Assembly (NCBI GenBank): GCA_902794115.1
Contig: CADBGD010000066.1
Span: 1 to 32,058 of the forward strand
DNA from: Oscillospiraceae bacterium
GTDB lineage: Bacteria > Bacillota > Clostridia > Saccharofermentanales > Saccharofermentanaceae
Length of the DNA: 32,058 nt
Reading direction: 5' to 3'
Shown: one piece after another, positions 20,788 to 26,130 of the stretch
Layout of the letters: the number at the start of each line of letters is the position of its first letter
Numbering within the stretch: position 1 is the first letter of the stretch
The notes under the pieces: generated by a model
Databases searched by the model: none
What the model was told of the DNA's origin: nothing
The model's input: the letters and a program-made list of their open reading frames with translations, nothing else
Translations under genes and position numbers: made by a program

Positions 20788-21492
20788 ATGAGTAGAGCGG
20801 GTATCGAACAATGGAATCAGGCGGCAGGGGCTTTTGCCAAAGAGCAGGAGCAGTCGGCTTTTTCCGATATGAACAAAGCCATCGTGAAGGCAAGATTTCC
20901 GAAACTGTCCGGCGAGAGAGTTCTCGATCTCGGATGCGGGTATGGCTATTACTCGGACTATTTCCGGTCGATCGGCGGAGACGTGACCGGCGTGGACGGA
21001 TCTCCCGCGATGATCGAGCTCGCGAAGGAAAAATACCCGGATAGTGCTTTTGCCGTAGCAGATATAACCGGAAGACTCCCTTTCGAAGATGGGGCATTCG
21101 ACATCGTGTTCTGCAACCAGGTACTGATGGATATCGATCCGGTGGGGCCTGTTTTTTCTGAGTGCAGGCGCGTGCTGAAACCAGGCGGGATCTTCTATTA
21201 TTCGATCGTGCACCCGGCTTTCTTTACCGGCGAATGGATGACGGACGAGAAGACCGGACGGGCCGGAAAGATGGTGACATCGTACATTACGCCATCCGTC
21301 TGCGAGAACCGGTTCTGGGGAGAAACGAAACACTATCATAGGCCGCTGTCTGATTACCTGAACGGCGCTGCGGAAGCGGGCCTGATGCTAGTTCATGCCG
21401 ACGAGCCGAAGTCTTACGAAGAGCTGGGGAAGAACGAAGAAATACCGCTGTTCTTCTTCGCGGAATATAGAAAAGTGGGAGAAGTGTTTTAG
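20788..21492 (+). CDS. Class I SAM-dependent methyltransferase
   Basis: 234 residues from the ATG at 20788, chosen for the GAAGGA ribosome site; an in-frame ATG at 20764 overlaps the phosphatase stop (ATGA) and may also be used. Motifs: V-L-D-L-G-C-G-Y-G-Y-Y, 'GVDGSPAMIELAKEKYP', 'FDIVFCNQVLMDI', 'CRRVLKPGGIFYYSIVHPAF'. The C-terminal part includes 'FWGETKHYHRPLSDYLNGAA', typical of Methyltransf_11/25 enzymes acting on small molecules. Its TAG stop is part of a 15-bp hairpin. Substrate unknown. Confidence 0.9.
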   Translation: MSRAGIEQWNQAAGAFAKEQEQSAFSDMNKAIVKARFPKLSGERVLDLGCGYGYYSDYFRSIGGDVTGVDGSPAMIELAKEKYPDSAFAVADITGRLPFEDGAFDIVFCNQVLMDIDPVGPVFSECRRVLKPGGIFYYSIVHPAFFTGEWMTDEKTGRAGKMVTSYITPSVCENRFWGETKHYHRPLSDYLNGAAEAGLMLVHADEPKSYEELGKNEEIPLFFFAEYRKVGEVF

Positions 21493-21533
21493 GGAACTTT
21501 TGAGGGTAGAATTACAAGAAAAGTTCCCTAAAA
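21487..21533. terminator. 15-bp perfect stem-loop including the methyltransferase stop codon
   Basis: TTTTAGGGAACTTTT (21487-21501) and AAAAGTTCCCTAAAA (21519-21533) are exact reverse complements around a 17-base loop. The left arm includes the last Phe codon and the TAG. There is no T-run after the right arm, so it is not a textbook terminator in either direction; RNA processing, mRNA protection or a protein-binding palindrome are alternatives. Confidence 0.5.
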
Positions 21534-21560
21534 CTGTATGATAGGAGCAGGATACGAAAC

Positions 21561-22325
21561 ATGGTGAGAATGGTTTTAACAGATCTGGATCATACACTTC
21601 TGAGGCAGGATGGGAGTATATCCGAGGCGTCTTTGGATGTGATTGCTGCGTGCAGAAGTAAGGGGATCAAGCTGGCGATTGCGACGGCGAGATACTGGAT
21701 CGGTGCGGAGCGGTATATCCGTCTTCTGAAACCGGACTATGAGATCACCACGGATGGTACACTGATCCATGCGGAAGATGGGTGTATCTACTCAAAAGCA
21801 TTCTCGATCGAGGATACGAACCGGATCGTACGAAGTGTGAAGGCACGGATTCCGGATACGGAGATCTCCGTCGCACATGGGAAAACAGTCTTCTGGAACA
21901 GTAAGCATATCGCGGAATCGGAAAGACTTCATAAAGCAATTTACAACGATTATTCTCGTGACCTGGAGGTAGGCGCGAATAAGATCGCGGCTGTGCTCCC
22001 GGATGAACAGATGGCGAAGGAGATCGCGGACGAAATCGGATGTAAACTACAGTGTTATCGCGGGGAGAATATGTATGCATTTCTTCCGGCGGGTTCGGGG
22101 AAGATCCAGGCGATCGAAGCTCTCTCGAAACAGAGCGGGATCGCGATTTCGGATATTGTGGCTTTCGGAGATGATAAGAACGATATCGATATGCTGACGA
22201 TGTGCGGGAAGGGCGTTGCCGTGAAAAATGCGATCCCGGAAGTTCTGGCCGTCGCGGATGAGCTCACTGCTTCCAATGACGAAGATGGCGTGGCGGAATG
22301 GATGAGAAAGAACTGCCTTTCATAG
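21561..22325 (+). CDS. Cof-type HAD-IIB family phosphatase
   Basis: 254 residues. Motif I is D8-L-D10-H-T, both aspartates present; motif II T in 'LAIATARYW'; the IIB cap lies between about 85 and 180; motif III K in 'GSGKIQAIEAL' and motif IV 'FGDDKNDIDML' followed by 'GKGVAVKNAIPEV'. This is the standard Cof/YidA pattern: a magnesium-dependent phosphatase for sugar phosphates or similar metabolites. The ATG follows a weak AGGAGC site behind the hairpin, and the serine hydrolase begins 47 bases after the stop. Confidence 0.92.
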   Translation: MVRMVLTDLDHTLLRQDGSISEASLDVIAACRSKGIKLAIATARYWIGAERYIRLLKPDYEITTDGTLIHAEDGCIYSKAFSIEDTNRIVRSVKARIPDTEISVAHGKTVFWNSKHIAESERLHKAIYNDYSRDLEVGANKIAAVLPDEQMAKEIADEIGCKLQCYRGENMYAFLPAGSGKIQAIEALSKQSGIAISDIVAFGDDKNDIDMLTMCGKGVAVKNAIPEVLAVADELTASNDEDGVAEWMRKNCLS

Positions 22326-22372
22326 TGTAGAATAGTTGCAGGAAAAAGTGCATTTCGAGGAGAAAAAAGAAG

Positions 22373-23455
22373 ATGAAATTCGATCAGTTCGTAAAAGATA
22401 TTCAGGACAATAACTGGAATGTATTCGGCGCGGAAGTGTATGAAAACGGCGAGCTGACGCACAGTTTCGGAGACACGTCGGGCCTTCACGAGATCTACTC
22501 GGCGACGAAGACGGTGCTGTCGGTTGCGGTCGGGATCCTCTTTGATGAGGGTCGCATCGATCTGGACAACTCGATCCTGGAATATCTTCCCCGCGAAAAG
22601 CACTTGTCTCTTTCGGAAAAGCAGAAGGCGCAGTGGGAAAAGATCAGTCTCCGCCGGCTCCTGACCATGTCCGTTTCCGATCTTCCGTTCCGGGCGGAAG
22701 GAGAGAACTGGCTGGATTTCTCACTGGCGTGCGAGATAGAAGATCCGGAAAAGAGTACATTTAACTATAGTAATATCTCGGCGTACCTGATCGGTGTGGC
22801 GCTGACGGAAGCACTCGGTAGCGACCTGGGTGCATTTATCGAGGAGAGGATCTTTCAGCCCCTGGAGATCACTTCTTTCGAATACGGCAGATCTCCGGAG
22901 GGGTATTTCTACGGCGCTTCGATGATGCGCCTTTCCGTTCATGACTTAAGTAAGATCGGGCTGCTCCTTTATAACGGGGGCGTGTATAACGGCGTCCGTA
23001 TCCTTTCCGAAGAATATGTGGATATGGCCACTTCCGTGCAGCAGATGAATAGAGAAGGCGGGTACGGTTTCTTTATCTGGAAGTATAGAGGCGGCTTCAG
23101 CATTAACGGCAAGTGGAAGCAGAAATGCTATGTCCTGCCGAAGAAAGGTGTTATCGTGACCTATCTTTCGCACATCGAAGATGATTCCCACGATCTTCTG
23201 GAAAGCATGGAGAAGAATATTCTCGGCATCGGACCTAAGGAGAGAAATGCCTTTCAGCGGATCGCGGAAATGGAAGAGATCTTCGAAAGAGTCACATCCG
23301 GGAAGGGATCTTCTGAGGATCTGAAAGTACTGGAAAAATATTACACCAGTGCGGATTGGAAGAAGGACTTTGCCCTTGACGAAGCAGGATTACTTCCTGC
23401 AGGTCTGAAACGCGGCGTCCTGTCCGAAGATGGGATCTACAATCTTCTTTCGTAG
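22373..23455 (+). CDS. Beta-lactamase-fold serine hydrolase fused to a DUF4298 domain
   Basis: 360 residues. Residues ~1-285 are a class C beta-lactamase/esterase domain with S43-A-T-K46 and Y132-S-N134, 'MRLSVHDLSKIGLLLYNGG', and 'GGYGFFIWK'; the third K/H-x-G motif is not clear (around 'INGKWKQK'). Residues ~290-360 match DUF4298: 'RIAEMEEIFERV', then 'LEKYYTSADWKKDFALDEAG' and L-P-A-G-L-K-R-G-V-L-S-E-D-G-I-Y-N-L-L. DUF4298 is usually a separate ~90-residue protein. No signal peptide is present, so a cytoplasmic esterase or amidase is more likely than a lactamase. GAGGAG precedes the ATG and a terminator follows. Confidence 0.85.
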   Translation: MKFDQFVKDIQDNNWNVFGAEVYENGELTHSFGDTSGLHEIYSATKTVLSVAVGILFDEGRIDLDNSILEYLPREKHLSLSEKQKAQWEKISLRRLLTMSVSDLPFRAEGENWLDFSLACEIEDPEKSTFNYSNISAYLIGVALTEALGSDLGAFIEERIFQPLEITSFEYGRSPEGYFYGASMMRLSVHDLSKIGLLLYNGGVYNGVRILSEEYVDMATSVQQMNREGGYGFFIWKYRGGFSINGKWKQKCYVLPKKGVIVTYLSHIEDDSHDLLESMEKNILGIGPKERNAFQRIAEMEEIFERVTSGKGSSEDLKVLEKYYTSADWKKDFALDEAGLLPAGLKRGVLSEDGIYNLLS

Positions 23456-23468
23456 TGAATAGAATCCT

Positions 23469-23514
23469 GAAAGAAAAAGGCAAATAGTTTATTTCGTTGG
23501 CCTCTTTCTTTTTC
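23469..23514 (+). terminator. Rho-independent terminator after the serine hydrolase
   Basis: AAAGAAAAAGGC (about 23470-23481) pairs with GCCTCTTTCTTT (about 23500-23511) with one mismatch; a loop of about 18 bases separates them and T's follow. It lies 15 bases after the stop codon at 23455, which is the expected position. Confidence 0.65.
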
Positions 23515-23729
23515 GTATTCTTTTCCGCTTCTTAAGTAACTACCTCGCGCATAAGGCGGCATGGTACCTGGTGGGGGATCTGCGCACACGCACATACGAC
23601 AAACTTGAGCGGATGCATATCGGATATTTTCACGATAAACAGACCGGCGATCTCATGAGCCGAATCGTTAATGACACGAGAGATTTCGAGCTTCTTTATG
23701 CGCATATGAACAATCTGTCAGAGGAGTAA
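23511..23729 (+). pseudogene. Fragment of an ABC exporter transmembrane domain
   Basis: An open stretch of 72 codons without a start reads as the middle of an ABC_membrane domain: 'WYLVGDLRTRTYDKLERMHI', then G-Y-F-H-D-K-Q-T-G-D-L-M-S-R-I-V-N-D-T-R and 'FELLYAHM', ending soon after in a TAA. This is the coupling-helix region of type IV (MsbA-like) exporters. The first helices and the ATPase domain are absent, so the gene is a remnant. It begins within the terminator of the preceding gene, which points to a deletion joining the two. Confidence 0.88.
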
Positions 23730-23739
23730 AGAGAAAAGA

Positions 23740-24300
23740 TCAAGTGGCGTTTTCCTTTTTCGGGAGTCCTCTTACATGCTGAAAAAAGTGTCGGGGAATT
23801 TCTTTCCAAAAGATCAGCAGAGCGCCAAGTCCGGTGAGAAGAAGTGCGAATACGCTTATGATCCGGGGATCCTGATACATGAAGAAAATCTTCGTGAATT
23901 TAAAAGCATCTTCTCCTGCATCCATATATCCGTTCATGTATAGCAGCGGGACGACTGCCCAAACGAGAAACGAACAGGTGTTTATAGTACAGAAAAGAAA
24001 GCAAAAAGCCCGATAGAAGAAGTTCTGAATTTCTTTTTTGTATGTGATTGCGACGATATACGATACGAAAAGAGGAAGCAAAGAACCATTGGCATGAAGC
24101 CATAGAGTACTAAAAAGAGTGTAGTTTCCTCCTTTGTAATTCATATGCGGTCTTGTTGAAAAAAGATCGAATTCAGTGATTTTTGAACCAGAAGCGAGTG
24201 CTACGATGGTGTGTCCGGATTCGTGCAGAAATACATAGAAAAACAGCACGAAAATGACGACAGGAACCATACGCAGTCCTGTCTTGATCCTGCGTTCCAT
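23740..24300 (-). CDS. M50-like membrane protein with HExxH motif
   Basis: 186 residues from the ATG at 24300, chosen because TTTGGAGG lies directly upstream; an earlier frame extension of 21 codons is not supported. TM1 (about 11-29) runs into H26-E27-S-G-H30, the zinc-binding motif of the M50B-like peptidases, followed by 'TIVALASGSKITEF'. 'HANGSLLPLF' resembles the usual G/N-x-x-x-N/L-P region, and two to four more TM helices follow. A site-2-type intramembrane protease or a catalytically silent relative is likely. It is the last gene of an operon with lytTR and a five-TM protein, starting 50 bases after the end of the latter's coding region. Confidence 0.75.
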   Translation of the reverse strand: MERRIKTGLRMVPVVIFVLFFYVFLHESGHTIVALASGSKITEFDLFSTRPHMNYKGGNYTLFSTLWLHANGSLLPLFVSYIVAITYKKEIQNFFYRAFCFLFCTINTCSFLVWAVVPLLYMNGYMDAGEDAFKFTKIFFMYQDPRIISVFALLLTGLGALLIFWKEIPRHFFQHVRGLPKKENAT

Positions 24301-24349
24301 ATTTACCTCCAAAAGAGTGAATTTGTTAAACCGGTGAAATACGAAATTT

Positions 24350-25243
24350 TTACTCTGATGCAACCATTTTTACATCGATATTCTGCTCCCAGCTTCCATC
24401 TTCACCGGTGAAAACGAAGGGGCTGCCTTCGATCGTAAAGTTAGGATCTAAACTCCGGCAGGCTTCTTCAAATTCTTCTTCTGTGCAGTAGTATTCGCTA
24501 TAGATCGTATAGGTGCCTGTTTCCGAAAGCTCGAAATTCATTTCGCATTCTCCGTAGTCACCGGAAGTCCATGCTTCTGCTTTTCCGCTGGGGGCGACGA
24601 TCTTGGTCATGGTAAGGAAACTGTACTTTTCCGAACTGTTTCCCCATTTTATTGTCACATTATAAGATGTGCCTGCCTCGTTATAAAACTCCACACTTGA
24701 ACGGGTGGAATCAAGTTTCCCTTCTTTCATTTCGATTTTGTCCGTATAGGTCAGCCGGGAACGGTCTTTTACGGTTTTTCCATGTAAGCCTAAATAGCCG
24801 GACATTACGGTCAGACCAATGATCAGAACGATACCTCCGCCAAATAATACACTTTTCATAGTCTTATTCATTTTGATCGTTGAAGCGAGAAAATAGACAG
24901 CTCCGAAAACGGCAACGATGAATATCAGATTTGTTCTGTATCTGCTCTCAAGACAAACCAGACTCCTGAAACCGATCACGGCAGTTCCTAAATAGAAGGG
25001 AAGCGCGATCAGTCTTTTGATCCAGTATGGTATTCTTCCGATCTTCTTTGTTTCTTCCAAAGAAAGATACAGCGTGCGGATGATCGTTATGCACAGAAAC
25101 ATCCACGTCAGGACAAAAATATTTCCGGGAGAGAGAGGTCTATTAGTCCTATGCGAAATAAAGGCCATAATAACGATGCACAATGAGAATGCCAAAACAC
25201 AGACGGAAAAGGCTTTTCGGAATGAATTTATAATTCTATCCAT
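24350..25243 (-). CDS. Five-TM membrane protein with large extracellular C-terminal domain, LytTR partner
   Basis: 297 residues. Hydrophobic helices at about 11-29, 41-60, 77-95, 105-122 and 131-150; the positive loops at 61-77 and 123-130 predict N-in/C-out topology. Residues ~155-297 form an acidic, strand-rich outer domain ('SSVEFYNEAGTSYNVTIKWG', 'GKAEAWTSGDYGECEMNFEL', 'TGTYTIYSEYYC'). The N-terminal part is broadly like DUF3021-type proteins that accompany LytTR regulators, but the outer domain is unusual. Its ATG overlaps the lytTR stop by one base (TAATG), so the two are made together. Probably senses an external signal and controls the LytTR protein; inferred. Confidence 0.75.
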   Translation of the reverse strand: MDRIINSFRKAFSVCVLAFSLCIVIMAFISHRTNRPLSPGNIFVLTWMFLCITIIRTLYLSLEETKKIGRIPYWIKRLIALPFYLGTAVIGFRSLVCLESRYRTNLIFIVAVFGAVYFLASTIKMNKTMKSVLFGGGIVLIIGLTVMSGYLGLHGKTVKDRSRLTYTDKIEMKEGKLDSTRSSVEFYNEAGTSYNVTIKWGNSSEKYSFLTMTKIVAPSGKAEAWTSGDYGECEMNFELSETGTYTIYSEYYCTEEEFEEACRSLDPNFTIEGSPFVFTGEDGSWEQNIDVKMVASE

Positions 25244-25695
25244 TATTTGCCCTCCTTCATACCTAAGGCCTTTTTCAGGTTGCTGACGTAGTTTTTCGAA
25301 ACGATAAGATACTCCTGGTTCTTCATTTCGATCCGTACACGTCGCCCTTCTTCCGGCCGGATGTTCGTGATCATTCTCAGGTTTACGACTACTGACTTAG
25401 AGATCCGCACGAAATGATTGCTTTGATAAGTGCTTTCCACTTCATATAGAGTGCTTCTGATCTTAATAAGATCTTTTTCGAGATAGGCAAATACCTTTCC
25501 CTCGATCGCCTCAAAATAAAAGATCCTGGCGACAGGTACCTGACAAAGATCGCCATTTTCTTTCTCACCGACGAGGAAGCTTGCTGCATTTTTGATTCCG
25601 GCGATCAGAGCGTCGACTTCTCTGTCGCGGGTCCGGCAGCGGATCTCCACTTCGGTTTCTTTTACTTCACACTTTTCTTTCACAAACAGCTTCAT
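25243..25695 (-). CDS. Stand-alone LytTR-family DNA-binding regulator
   Basis: 150 residues without a receiver domain. Residues ~50-147 are the LytTR domain: 'QVPVARIFYFEAIEGKVFAY', 'IRSTLYEVESTY', 'FVRISKSVVVNLRMITNIRP' (the signature R-I-x-K-S-x-x-V-N), and 'EYLIVSKNYVSNLKKALGM'. The N-terminal ~45 residues ('VEIRCRTRDREVDALIAGI') are a short regulatory segment as found in LytTR-DUF3021 pairs. GGAG lies 8 bases before the ATG. It heads an operon with a membrane protein and an M50-like protein, and probably autoregulates. Confidence 0.92.
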   Translation of the reverse strand: MKLFVKEKCEVKETEVEIRCRTRDREVDALIAGIKNAASFLVGEKENGDLCQVPVARIFYFEAIEGKVFAYLEKDLIKIRSTLYEVESTYQSNHFVRISKSVVVNLRMITNIRPEEGRRVRIEMKNQEYLIVSKNYVSNLKKALGMKEGK

Positions 25696-25767
25696 GCTTT
25701 TTCTCCATCGGGTAGAGACTAACGATTTTTCTGTCCGGGCTCAACAAAAACGGAACAAGACGGACAT

Positions 25768-25799
25768 TTTGGCGGATAAGAGGTACATCTTCCGCCAAA
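25768..25799. promoter_or_regulatory. 9-bp inverted repeat in the lytTR leader
   Basis: TTTGGCGGA (25768-25776) and TCCGCCAAA (25791-25799) are perfect reverse complements around a 14-base centre. The site lies 73-105 bases upstream of the lytTR start. Without a T-run it is more probably an operator or leader hairpin than a terminator. Confidence 0.45.
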
Positions 25800-25945
25800 T
25801 CACCTTCATTATACTATTTTCCTATAACGGTTCTGATAACGAAAAAAGGAGAGAATATTGGCCAGAACAGGGAAGTGAATGGAAGAAAAACCGAATATGA
25901 ATAAGGAGAATCTGTGAATTTTTATCGAAATAAAGTAAACAAATG

Positions 25946-25984
25946 GTGAACCCTCTTGACAAACGTGTTATACTGTGAATGTAG
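25946..25984 (+). promoter_or_regulatory. Candidate promoter of the surface-protein gene
   Basis: Two overlapping readings are possible. A perfect TTGACA lies at 25956-25961 but the hexamer 17 bases on is only ATGTAG. Alternatively TATACT at 25969-25974 pairs with GTGAAC at 25946-25951 over 17 bases. Either would give a leader of about 145-155 bases before the ATG at 26131. Confidence 0.45.
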
Positions 25985-26130
25985 GCGCAGTCATACATTC
26001 TGGCAAGAGAACTAGTGACATCAATCTACATACCGAACCCAAATTCGAGCGAAGTATGTGCGTAATGTGGACGAGAAGTACAAAGCATCAAAGAGACAGA
26101 CATTTAAGTAGTAGGAAAGGGTAAGAATGT

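Larger units (their letters stand above)
25696..26130. other. Divergent regulatory region between lytTR and the surface protein
   Basis: 435 bases with no supported gene. It holds a 9-bp hairpin (25768-25799) and two ATAACG direct repeats 12 bp apart (25824-25829, 25836-25841; CGTTAT as read toward lytTR, similar to the core of LytTR boxes), then promoter-like sequence for the surface protein near 25946-25984 and a leader of roughly 150 bases with no recognised riboswitch. Confidence 0.55.

Noticed and set aside
22373-23455. Calling the serine hydrolases beta-lactamases conferring resistance
   Set aside because: They lack signal peptides and a clear third motif; the fold is shared with many cytoplasmic esterases and peptidases.
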